Positions 1 through 6,161 of a DNA stretch of 8,204 nucleotides are shown here, in pieces (the first letter of the stretch is position 1; each line of letters begins with the position of its first letter). The stretch is from an uncultured Alphaproteobacteria bacterium (lineage in GTDB: Bacteria > Pseudomonadota > Alphaproteobacteria > Puniceispirillales > UBA1172): positions 1 to 8,204 of the forward strand of contig CAJXME010000041.1 of the NCBI GenBank assembly GCA_913056245.1. The letters are read 5' to 3'. Made by a program: the position numbers and the translations under genes. The notes beneath the pieces are model-generated. The model had not been told where the DNA came from. It searched no databases and saw only the letters and a list, made by a program, of their open reading frames with translations.

Positions 1-226
1 TCACTTGCCGCAAATCATCATCGGCACCGACGCAAGCAAAGACAAAATCCGCGCCTTCCGCGGCGGCTTTCGGGCTTGGCGCCATGGCGCCGCCATGCTC
101 CGCCACCCAGGCTTCGGCTTTGGCCGTGCTGCGGTTATAGACGGTGACGTCATGCCCCGCCGCCTTGAGATGCCCCGCCATGGGATAGCCCATTACCCCA
201 AGCCCAAGAAACGCTAATTTTGCCAT
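1..226 (-). CDS. 3-hydroxyisobutyrate dehydrogenase-family oxidoreductase, N-terminal part (cut by window edge)
   Basis: Only the first 75 codons are in the window. The ATG at 226-224 is preceded by a GGAGGC Shine-Dalgarno at 236-231, so this start is well supported. The protein opens with a Rossmann dinucleotide-binding fold: beta strand AKLAFLGLG, then the G-x-G-x-x-G loop (GLGVMG, residues 8-13), then YPMAGHL, the usual start of beta-hydroxyacid dehydrogenases such as 3-hydroxyisobutyrate dehydrogenase and tartronate semialdehyde reductase. A VTVYNRS segment follows, where an Arg after the second strand often indicates NADP preference. The segment FVFACVGADDDLRQV near the edge is also typical of the family. 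The catalytic lysine and substrate-recognition regions lie outside the window, so the substrate cannot be named. It is divergent from hpt. A role in 3-hydroxypropionate or other hydroxyacid metabolism alongside dddP is possible but unproven. Confidence 0.85.
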   Translation of the reverse strand, partial: MAKLAFLGLGVMGYPMAGHLKAAGHDVTVYNRSTAKAEAWVAEHGGAMAPSPKAAAEGADFVFACVGADDDLRQV

Positions 227-267
227 GAAAGCCTCCCTATCAACATACCCCGAGAGTGCAAGATTGC

Positions 268-301
268 CCCGCGCTTGTCCAGCCATGCGCGGGTTATTTT
301 T
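268..301 (+). terminator. Intrinsic-terminator-like hairpin upstream of hpt
   Basis: A perfect 7-bp stem (CCCGCGC at 268-274 with GCGCGGG at 287-293) encloses a 12-nt loop and is followed directly by TTATTTTT (294-301). The polarity is that of a plus-strand Rho-independent terminator. No plus-strand gene ends just upstream, so it may stop antisense transcription coming out of the dehydrogenase gene and insulate hpt. The long loop makes it weaker than the two terminators in the TRAP region. Confidence 0.45.
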
Positions 302-335
302 GCGCTTTTACGCGGCTTTTCGATTTATTATGCCG

Positions 336-364
336 TGGTCAGCCTGTCATGGATTTGCTATGAT
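336..364 (+). promoter_or_regulatory. Candidate sigma-70-type promoter for hpt
   Basis: TGGTCA (336-341, 4 of 6 matches to TTGACA), a 17-nt spacer and TATGAT (359-364, 5 of 6 matches to TATAAT) place transcription start near 371, giving a short leader before the hpt ATG at 394. It lies downstream of the 268-301 hairpin, consistent with that hairpin insulating hpt. Called by consensus match only. Confidence 0.4.
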
Positions 365-393
365 AAAGCGCATCATCACGAAGGACGCCCACT

Positions 394-951
394 ATGCCAT
401 CATCCCATCAAGAGGGTTATGAAGTCGACATCATGATCCCCGAAAGCGAAATCACCGCGCGCGTCAACGCCATGTCGCGGGAGATCATGAAGCATTACGC
501 CAAAAGCGAAAAATTAGTCGTGGTGGGGCTTTTGCGCGGCTCGTTCATGTTCATCGCCGATCTGGTGCGGCGGCTTGACCTGCCCGTGGAGGTCGATTTC
601 ATGACCGTCTCCAGTTACGGCAGCAGCATGCGATCCTCGCGCGAAGTCCGCATCTTAAAAGACCTTGATGGCGATATTGAAGATATCGACGTGCTGGTGG
701 CGGAAGACATCATTGATACGGGGCATACCCTGTCGCAAGTGCTGAAGATTCTCACCACCCGCAAGCCCAAAACCTTAGAAGTCTGTTGCCTCTTGAACAA
801 ACCCTCACGCCGCGAGGTTGAGATACCCGTCAAATGGATCGGCTTTGATATTCCCGATGAATTTGTCGTCGGCTATGGGATTGATTACGCGCAGCTGAAC
901 CGCAACCTGCCGCATATCGGCAAGGTGCGGCTGACCGATGGCTCGGCCTAG
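394..951 (+). CDS. hpt: Hypoxanthine phosphoribosyltransferase
   Basis: A cytosolic purine-salvage enzyme that transfers the phosphoribosyl group of PRPP to hypoxanthine (often guanine too), giving IMP or GMP. At 185 residues it has the normal bacterial Hpt length. Visible elements in order: the LLRGS loop (residues 46-50) that contacts pyrophosphate; SYGSSMRSS (74-82), the flexible active-site loop; the PRPP-binding signature [14 protein letters not shown] (100-113) with the acidic pair E104-D105 and D108; LLNKPSRR (133-140), whose K136 corresponds to the base-contacting lysine; and [16 protein letters not shown] (150-165), with D164 as the expected metal ligand, followed by RNLP (170-173). 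The start is supported by AAGGA at 381-385, 8 nt before the ATG. An in-frame ATG at residue 14 (IMIPES) is a possible alternative start. The gene converges on dddP with a 12-nt gap and is probably a stand-alone housekeeping gene. Confidence 0.96.
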   Translation: MPSSHQEGYEVDIMIPESEITARVNAMSREIMKHYAKSEKLVVVGLLRGSFMFIADLVRRLDLPVEVDFMTVSSYGSSMRSSREVRILKDLDGDIEDIDVLVAEDIIDTGHTLSQVLKILTTRKPKTLEVCCLLNKPSRREVEIPVKWIGFDIPDEFVVGYGIDYAQLNRNLPHIGKVRLTDGSA

Positions 952-963
952 AGTCTCCCGCGC

Positions 964-2301
964 TTACGATAAAAATTTATCGTCAAACGGATAGCGGGTG
1001 AGGTTTTCAAACCCATCTTCCGTGACCAGCACTTGATCTTCCAGTTTGATCGAAAACGACCCCCCTTCGCGGCTGACCAAGGCTTCAACGCAAAGCACCA
1101 TGCCCGGCTCCAACACCGCGTCAAACGCGCCTTCGGTGTATTGATCAGGATAGGCAATCAACGGCCATTCATCGCAAAGCCCCACGCCATGGAAGCGGCA
1201 GGAATATTTCTGCTTTTGATAAATTTCCGGCAATTGATGGCCGCCAAAGGTCAATTCTCGGAAACTCACCCCCGGCTTCATGAGATTCATATTGGTGGTG
1301 ATATGTTCAAGCGCCAATTGATAATCTTCTTTCATCTCAGCCGTCGGCTCACCATCGCCCAGAAACCACGTGCGGGAGATGTCACTGCAAATCCCATAAC
1401 AGCCGATCAAATCCGTATCAAAAGCTAGGATTTCATTATTCTGCACGATGCGCGGCCCGCATTCTTGGAACCATGGATTGGTTCGCGGCCCAGAGGCAAG
1501 CAATCGGGTCTCAATCCATTCGCCACCGCGTTCAATATTGGCGGCGTGAAGCACCGCCCAAATCGCGTCTTCCGTCATCCCCGGCTTGGCGGCTTTTTCC
1601 ATCGCCAAGACCGATTGTTCGCAAGCATACATGCCGCAACGCATGGCGTGGATTTCATCCTCACCTTTGATGACCCGCGCGTGTTCCATGACGACTTCGC
1701 CATCTTCGACGGTGAGGCCATTGGCCTCGAGCGCGCGCAGGCCATGGATCATGATTTTATCCACCGCAAGCCGCGTGTTGTCGCCGAGATGCTCCTTCAT
1801 CAGGCTGGCGATTTCCGCGCCAAACCTTTCGGCCGCGTCCCCCGTCCGATCACCCGTGGCGAAATAGAACATCGACGCGCCGGATCGTGATTCCCGCACC
1901 AAGGGGTTGTGATCAGCCAAAAATGGCGCGTTTTTATAATCCCAAATGATCATATAGCCGCTCGCCATCACAAGGCAGGCGCGAAACGGGTTATGGGTGT
2001 TCCACAATTGCATATTCGTCGAATCGGTAGCGTAGCGGATATTCAGCGGATCAAACAACAACACCGCGCCATAATCGCGCTGATGCAATTGCCCCACAAT
2101 CCGATCCAAGCGATATTGCCGCATGGCGGTGAGATTGGGAGCGGTAATGCCCGCTTCAGCCCATTCATCAAAGGCTAATGCCGTAGGGCCAATTTCAATC
2201 CGGTTGTTATCGCGGGGGGAGCCATCGGGCATCATCGGGCTGGACGCAGGATGACGGCTGGGGTCAATCTTGCGGGTATCGCGAACATGCTGGGTCGTCA
2301 T
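964..2301 (-). CDS. dddP: DMSP lyase DddP (M24 peptidase-fold)
   Basis: DddP cleaves dimethylsulfoniopropionate to dimethyl sulfide and acrylate. It is a cytoplasmic dimetal enzyme built on the M24 (creatinase/Xaa-Pro peptidase) fold. The 445-residue length matches known Roseobacter-clade DddPs, and the N-terminal signature TRKIDPSR (9-16), FDPLNIRYATDSTNMQLWN (83-101) and EWIETRLLASGPRTNPWFQE (261-280) are hallmark DddP stretches. All six metal ligands expected from published DddP structures are present: D295, D297, D307, H371, E406 and E421. The proposed catalytic base, D377, sits in GLCDEW. These positions coincide with my recollection of the crystallised enzymes' numbering, which also supports the start codon. 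GAGGTG at 2312-2307 lies 5 nt before the ATG. The gene follows the TRAP operon on the same strand but is separated from it by a strong terminator, so it probably has its own promoter. The related M24 enzyme ectoine hydrolase (DoeA/EutD) was considered; the DddP-specific stretches argue against it. Confidence 0.95.
   Translation of the reverse strand: MTTQHVRDTRKIDPSRHPASSPMMPDGSPRDNNRIEIGPTALAFDEWAEAGITAPNLTAMRQYRLDRIVGQLHQRDYGAVLLFDPLNIRYATDSTNMQLWNTHNPFRACLVMASGYMIIWDYKNAPFLADHNPLVRESRSGASMFYFATGDRTGDAAERFGAEIASLMKEHLGDNTRLAVDKIMIHGLRALEANGLTVEDGEVVMEHARVIKGEDEIHAMRCGMYACEQSVLAMEKAAKPGMTEDAIWAVLHAANIERGGEWIETRLLASGPRTNPWFQECGPRIVQNNEILAFDTDLIGCYGICSDISRTWFLGDGEPTAEMKEDYQLALEHITTNMNLMKPGVSFRELTFGGHQLPEIYQKQKYSCRFHGVGLCDEWPLIAYPDQYTEGAFDAVLEPGMVLCVEALVSREGGSFSIKLEDQVLVTEDGFENLTRYPFDDKFLS
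966..983. repeat. Perfect inverted repeat at the hpt/dddP convergent junction
   Basis: ACGATAAA (966-973) and TTTATCGT (976-983) are exact reverse complements separated by 2 nt, so a hairpin of about 7 bp with a 4-nt loop could form in either transcript. It lies within the last codons of dddP, and its outermost base belongs to the stop codon. With only 12 nt between the two stop codons and no GC-rich terminator, this AT-rich hairpin is the only visible candidate for ending either transcript. It lacks a clean U-tract, so function is uncertain. Confidence 0.4.
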
Positions 2302-2330
2302 GATGTCACCTCATGGTAGCGCTTTCAAAA

Positions 2331-2359
2331 CCGTAAATCGCTTTTTGCCATAAGGTCAA
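2331..2359 (-). promoter_or_regulatory. Weak candidate promoter for dddP
   Basis: On the minus strand TTGACC (2359-2354, 5 of 6 matches) is followed after 17 nt by TTACGG (2336-2331), a poor -10 box. It lies between the U-tract of the dctM terminator (2363-2369) and the dddP start at 2301, where a separate dddP promoter would be expected. The weak -10 suggests either dependence on an activator or that the true promoter uses another motif. Confidence 0.3.
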
Positions 2360-2362
2360 TGC

Positions 2363-2389
2363 AAAAAAACAGGCGGCCGAAGCCGCCTG
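2363..2389 (-). terminator. Strong Rho-independent terminator after dctM
   Basis: Read on the minus strand, an 8-bp GC-rich stem CAGGCGGC/GCCGCCTG (2389-2382 with 2377-2370) is capped by a stable TTCG tetraloop and followed at once by seven Ts (2369-2363). It lies 21 nt beyond the dctM stop codon. This is a textbook terminator and should end most TRAP-operon transcripts before dddP. Confidence 0.9.
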
Positions 2390-2410
2390 ATTCCTCGTTG
2401 GTAGATGCCT

Positions 2411-3406
2411 TTAGAAATTCAGCGATATGTTGCGGTGTTTCGCTAAGCATCCTGAAATTGCCGTGGCTTGTTCCATGCTCAACCGATCTTGCTGACGCAA
2501 GCCAATGGTATCGCGAATTTCAGCTTCATATTCGGTCAGCACGGCCAATGTGGCTGGGCCGGCTTGGCGGCGGCCGTTCAAGTCTTTGTCGTAAGCCTTG
2601 ATCGCCTTTTTGAGGGCTTTGATCGCCTTCTTTGGCTTTTCACGCTTTTTGCGAAGCGCTTTGCCCGCCTTTGACAATTCCGAATCAATTGCCGACGTGC
2701 CTGGAATCGCGTTCAAACTAGACGACACCGCCTTGATCGCTTCACGAGCGGCCTCGTGATCGCCGTCTTCTTCGACAACATCAAGCAAGGCTTCGAGGTC
2801 TGGCCCCACCGCCGCCAGAGCATCGGTGGCATTGAGCACCGCGATGGAACGGACAAGCCCTTCGTAACTATCGTCAACGGTTTTGCGATAGGTGCGTTCA
2901 GCCTTTTCCAGATTGGTGCGGATCGCGCGGTAGTCTTTATTGACCTGTTTCCATTCCGCGGGGATCATCTCTTTCAGCCGGAGGTTTTCAGCCTCAAGCG
3001 CGGCAATCTCCGCTTCATAATGCGCTTTTTCATCGGCGTCATCGGTGCCGCGAAGTTCCAATTTGATCTTTTCAATCTCACGCTTATGACGGCGGATATC
3101 ACGTTCCAGATCACGAACTTCGCTATGAATAGGCCGATAATCCACGGATGCTTCTTTGACCGCGGCTTCAGCGCTGCGGATTTCTTTGACCATGTCAAAC
3201 ACGCTGCCCACACCTTTAACGGTCATGTTCAAATCCCGCTTGATGTCAGCCGGCAAGGCGGATAAATCAAGCGCCGCCACTTTTGCCGTCGCGCCTTCGA
3301 TATGCGCGCGATCCTCGACATAGAAATTAAAGAGGTAATCTTCAAGACAAGCTTGCAGGCGTGGGTTTTTTGGTGGCGGCGCGGTTTCAGACGTAAGGTA
3401 AGTGCG
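2411..3406 (-). other. C-terminal coiled-coil/lysine-rich extension of DctM
   Basis: Residues about 554-884 of DctM follow the last membrane segment and contain no further hydrophobic spans. Residues 566-590 (KNPRLQACLEDYLFNFYVED) are a bridging segment. About 640-735 is dense in Glu, Lys, Arg and Asp with hydrophobic residues at heptad-like spacing (for example DLERDI, REIEKIKLEL, EIAALEAENLRLKEMI), which suggests an antiparallel or dimeric coiled coil. About 796-830 is strongly basic (KALRKKREKPKKAIKALKK). The coding is continuous and in frame, so this is a genuine fusion rather than a neighbouring gene. Topology would place it on one face of the membrane, probably cytoplasmic; its function is unknown. 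No domain family was recognised by eye. Confidence 0.75.
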
Positions 3407-5065
3407 CACTGGCAGGTAATTCACCAAAGGCGGATAAAACCCGACAATCGCCAACCCAACCAATTGGAGCGCGATGAACGGCACCACCCCGCGATAAATA
3501 TCAAGGGTGCGAACCGCGCTGGAAGCGACACCGCGCAAATAGAACAGCGCAAAGCCAAACGGCGGGGTCAAGAACGAGGTTTGAATATTCATCCCGATCA
3601 TAACGCCAAGCCATACGGCGGTGACATTCGCCGATGGGTCCGACAGCAAAATCGGCGATACAATCGGCACCACCACCACGGCGATTTCAATAAAATCAAG
3701 GAAGAAGCCCAGCAAGAAGATCACCAGCATCACCACGATGAACTGTGACCAGAACCCGCCCGGCAAGCCTGTGAGAAACTCTTTGACGATTTCTTCACCG
3801 CCAAAGCCGCGGAAGGCCGCGGTCAACATCGCCGCGCCCAAGAGGATGATAAAGACCATCGACGTGGTCTTCGCGCTTTCGAGCATCACCCCATTGAGCG
3901 TGTCTTCAATTTTGAAGGTCCGCCACCCCGACCAAACCACCGAATAAACAAAGGCGATCACCGCCACCACGGCCAGAAAGATGCCCAGCATATCCATCCC
4001 TGTTTCAATCTTGCGGATGTTCAGGGAGAAGGTGTTGAGCAAGATGGCGATCGCCACCATCGAAATCGTGGCGAGAATAGCGGGGTAATACGCGTCTTTT
4101 TCGCCCTCACGCAGACGATAGCCCGCCATGATGGTCGCGCCAACCGCGCCAATAGCACCCGCTTGGTTCACCGTCGCGATGCCCGCGATAATCGAGCCTA
4201 AGACGACGAAAATCAGCACCAATGGCGGCACCAAAGACAGGATGACTTTCTTAATAAAAGCCCGTTCGAGCAATTTGCCATCATAAGGCACGGCGGGTGC
4301 GGTGCCCGGCTTCAACAGAGCCGAGGTCAAGATATAGGCCATATAAAGACCCACCAGAATCAGCCCCGGAATAAACGCCCCAAGGAACATATCCCCCGCC
4401 GAGGTCGACACAATATCCAAGGTCGATGGCATGGAAAACTCGCCAGTGGCTTCCTTGAAGAGCGACTTGCGTTCAGACGCCGCCTGATCCGCCGCGCTCG
4501 CCAATTGGTCAGCGAGAATAATCAGCACAATCGATGGCGGGATAATCTGCCCCAAAGTGCCGGAGGCGCAAATCGTCCCCGTCGCCAGAGGTTTCGAATA
4601 ATTGTTGCGCAGCATCGCCGGCAGGGAAATCAAGCCCATAGCCACCACGGTGGCGCCAACAATCCCTGTGGTGGCGGCAAGCAATGCCCCCACAAACACC
4701 ACGGAAATACCAAGACCGCCGGGGATGGGGCCAAACAATTGCGCCATGGTCACCAACAAGTCTTCGGCAATCCGTGAACGCTGAAGCATGATTCCCATGA
4801 AGATGAAGAGCGGAATCGCAATCAGGGTATCGCGTTCCACTTCCCAATAAATGCCGCGGAAATTGGTGACCCCCGCGGTGAGCCATTCAAAGGGGCCATC
4901 TTGGATAAAATAAGCGCCGCTTTCGCCCGCAAAGAGATAGCCGCAAATCCCCGCCAAAGCGATGGTGATGATGGCTGACCCCGGCAAGGCAAAAGCCACG
5001 GGATACCCTGAGCCTAGGGCATACATCATGGTCAGGAAAAGAATGGCAAGAAAGACGAGTTCCAT
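2411..5065 (-). CDS. dctM: TRAP transporter large permease (DctM) with long coiled-coil C-terminal extension
   Basis: The ion-coupled translocation subunit of a tripartite (TRAP) transporter in the inner membrane, working with DctQ and the periplasmic DctP. Residues 1 to about 550 form the permease: a first hydrophobic segment with YPVAFALPG (21-29); the conserved block GATVVAMGLISLPAML (137-152) then ATGTICASGTLGQIIPPS (161-178), diagnostic of DctM; LLGFFLDFIEIAVVVVPIV (451-469); and the late conserved TPPFGFALFYLRGV (500-513). This core exceeds the usual 425-450 residues because of polar insertions (about 187-225 and 250-270) and extra hydrophobic segments (about 326-346 and 358-378), as in the TakM/mannitol-chloroaromatic type. 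From about residue 554 to 884 there is a soluble, highly charged extension (separate entry). The start lies 3 nt after the dctQ stop with only a weak Shine-Dalgarno, suggesting translational coupling. The operon terminator follows at 2389-2363. Confidence 0.93.
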   Translation of the reverse strand: MELVFLAILFLTMMYALGSGYPVAFALPGSAIITIALAGICGYLFAGESGAYFIQDGPFEWLTAGVTNFRGIYWEVERDTLIAIPLFIFMGIMLQRSRIAEDLLVTMAQLFGPIPGGLGISVVFVGALLAATTGIVGATVVAMGLISLPAMLRNNYSKPLATGTICASGTLGQIIPPSIVLIILADQLASAADQAASERKSLFKEATGEFSMPSTLDIVSTSAGDMFLGAFIPGLILVGLYMAYILTSALLKPGTAPAVPYDGKLLERAFIKKVILSLVPPLVLIFVVLGSIIAGIATVNQAGAIGAVGATIMAGYRLREGEKDAYYPAILATISMVAIAILLNTFSLNIRKIETGMDMLGIFLAVVAVIAFVYSVVWSGWRTFKIEDTLNGVMLESAKTTSMVFIILLGAAMLTAAFRGFGGEEIVKEFLTGLPGGFWSQFIVVMLVIFLLGFFLDFIEIAVVVVPIVSPILLSDPSANVTAVWLGVMIGMNIQTSFLTPPFGFALFYLRGVASSAVRTLDIYRGVVPFIALQLVGLAIVGFYPPLVNYLPVRTYLTSETAPPPKNPRLQACLEDYLFNFYVEDRAHIEGATAKVAALDLSALPADIKRDLNMTVKGVGSVFDMVKEIRSAEAAVKEASVDYRPIHSEVRDLERDIRRHKREIEKIKLELRGTDDADEKAHYEAEIAALEAENLRLKEMIPAEWKQVNKDYRAIRTNLEKAERTYRKTVDDSYEGLVRSIAVLNATDALAAVGPDLEALLDVVEEDGDHEAAREAIKAVSSSLNAIPGTSAIDSELSKAGKALRKKREKPKKAIKALKKAIKAYDKDLNGRRQAGPATLAVLTEYEAEIRDTIGLRQQDRLSMEQATAISGCLAKHRNISLNF

Positions 5066-5068
5066 AAT

Positions 5069-6091
5069 TTACGCTTTCTGTTCTGCGGCCTGATCATCGG
5101 CGCTTACATCGCCGTTCATGATGGCCAGAGCGTTCAAGAAATAACTGGTGAATTGAACCAGCATCGATAGAGCAAAGACAACGAGAAACGCCGCCATGAG
5201 ATATTTGACATACATGCCAAAGCCGCTCATGGAGGTTTCAAAATTCAGCATCGGGCTGTTGATCAGGCTGGATTTGCCCGACATGCCCAGCACCAAGACC
5301 AACCAGCAAAGCGGCATGCCAAAGGCAACCGAACCGGTGGCGTTCACCCAGGCTTTGGTGCGTTCTTTGAAACTGGCGAAAATCACATCAACGCGGACAT
5401 GGCCTTCTTCTTTCAGGGTATGCGCGCTGGCAAAAAGGAACAACGCCGCATACCAGAAACGCACCAAATCCCCCATAAAGGTCTGCTCATACGCAAAGAT
5501 AAATCGCGCCAACACGATCAGCATTTCGGCGATCACCACCAAGAGAATCAGCCAAACCACGGAAACGGATTTATCACGAAAACCAATAATAACGCCTATG
5601 ATCATGAGCGGAATATGGATATACATCCCCCGCCATGACGATAGCCCCAATTTGGTGGCAATGTCTTTGCCAAACATGGCGGTGTGTAAATCTTCAACGC
5701 GGATGAACGAAATAATCGCATCCGCGATGCCCACCAGCAACACCCCCCAAAAGGCGGCGCGGATAATCAGTGAGGCCAGTTTATCCATGCGGGCAGCATC
5801 AATCACAAGCGATCCTCCGCTGCGGGTATAATAAGCCGCGCCAAGAACTGCCCCTAAAGCCATCAAGACCTGTACCCAGCCCATGGCCAAGATACCGCCG
5901 GAAAGATCGCCTTTCGGGGCGCTGAAACCAAAGAGACCCGAGGCGCCAAGGGTGCCATAAACACCCGGCAGGCCGCCGACATAGGTCAGAAAATTATTCA
6001 AAATAAAAACAAGCGCTAAGATAACGCTCGCCACGCCGCCAAATCGACAAGCGGCAATCAATAAAGGATTAAGACCCGAAGAGTGGGGCAT
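5069..6091 (-). CDS. dctQ: TRAP transporter small permease (DctQ), N-terminally extended
   Basis: An inner-membrane partner of DctM in the TRAP transporter. The diagnostic DctQ motif RFWYAALFLFASAHTLKEEG (211-230), continuing HVRVDV, is clear: a transmembrane helix ending in the conserved Leu/Lys-Glu-Glu-Gly-His-x-Arg-x-Asp stretch. Hydrophobic segments are visible at about 15-35, 67-87, 108-130, 153-170, 176-199, 207-226, 250-270 and 292-318, so about eight spans rather than the usual four. At 340 residues it is about twice the common DctQ length; the extra part is N-terminal to the DctQ core. The ATG at 6091 has AAGGA (6105-6101) upstream, 9 nt away. The gene lies downstream of the dctP attenuator and 3 nt before dctM. 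The cytoplasmic tail is acidic and polar (DVSADDQAAEQKA). Confidence 0.92.
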   Translation of the reverse strand: MPHSSGLNPLLIAACRFGGVASVILALVFILNNFLTYVGGLPGVYGTLGASGLFGFSAPKGDLSGGILAMGWVQVLMALGAVLGAAYYTRSGGSLVIDAARMDKLASLIIRAAFWGVLLVGIADAIISFIRVEDLHTAMFGKDIATKLGLSSWRGMYIHIPLMIIGVIIGFRDKSVSVVWLILLVVIAEMLIVLARFIFAYEQTFMGDLVRFWYAALFLFASAHTLKEEGHVRVDVIFASFKERTKAWVNATGSVAFGMPLCWLVLVLGMSGKSSLINSPMLNFETSMSGFGMYVKYLMAAFLVVFALSMLVQFTSYFLNALAIMNGDVSADDQAAEQKA

Positions 6092-6116
6092 GAATTCTTG
6101 TCCTTAGCCTGAAGTG

Positions 6117-6151
6117 AAAAATAAGAAAGGCGGGGAAAACCCCCGCCTTTC
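6117..6151 (-). terminator. Intercistronic terminator/attenuator between dctP and dctQ
   Basis: On the minus strand an exact 11-bp stem (6151-6141 with 6135-6125, GAAAGGCGGGG against CCCCGCCTTTC) encloses a 5-nt loop and is followed by TTATTTTT (6124-6117). It begins 10 nt after the dctP stop codon. The structure has full intrinsic-terminator form but sits inside an operon, so partial termination and/or 3'-end stabilisation of the dctP message is the likely role. This would make binding protein outnumber permease. Confidence 0.88.
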
Positions 6152-6161
6152 AAATTGGCAA

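Noticed and set aside
1033..1890. Long plus-strand open frames opposite dddP (1033-1428 and 1465-1890)
   Set aside because: They are antisense shadows in a GC-biased gene, with no ribosome binding sites and no recognisable protein features.
964..2301. Annotation as an Xaa-Pro aminopeptidase or ectoine hydrolase (DoeA/EutD)
   Set aside because: The M24 fold is shared, and the nearby EutA-like gene made ectoine catabolism tempting. The N-terminal TRKIDPSR, the STNMQLWN block and the metal-ligand positions fit DddP, and no eutB, eutC or doeB is visible.
2411..3406. The DctM extension as a separate downstream gene joined by a missed stop or frameshift
   Set aside because: The frame is continuous with no hint of a shift, and no ribosome binding site with a start codon was seen near residue 554. 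It is best read as one protein.
2756..3748. Plus-strand open frames opposite dctM (2756-3265 and 3302-3748)
   Set aside because: Composition is atypical (Arg, His and Gln rich) and there are no start signals; they mirror the codon pattern of dctM.
5196..5831. 211-residue plus-strand open frame opposite dctQ
   Set aside because: Low-complexity Ser/Thr/Ile/Arg composition typical of the antisense of a membrane protein gene, and no ribosome binding site.
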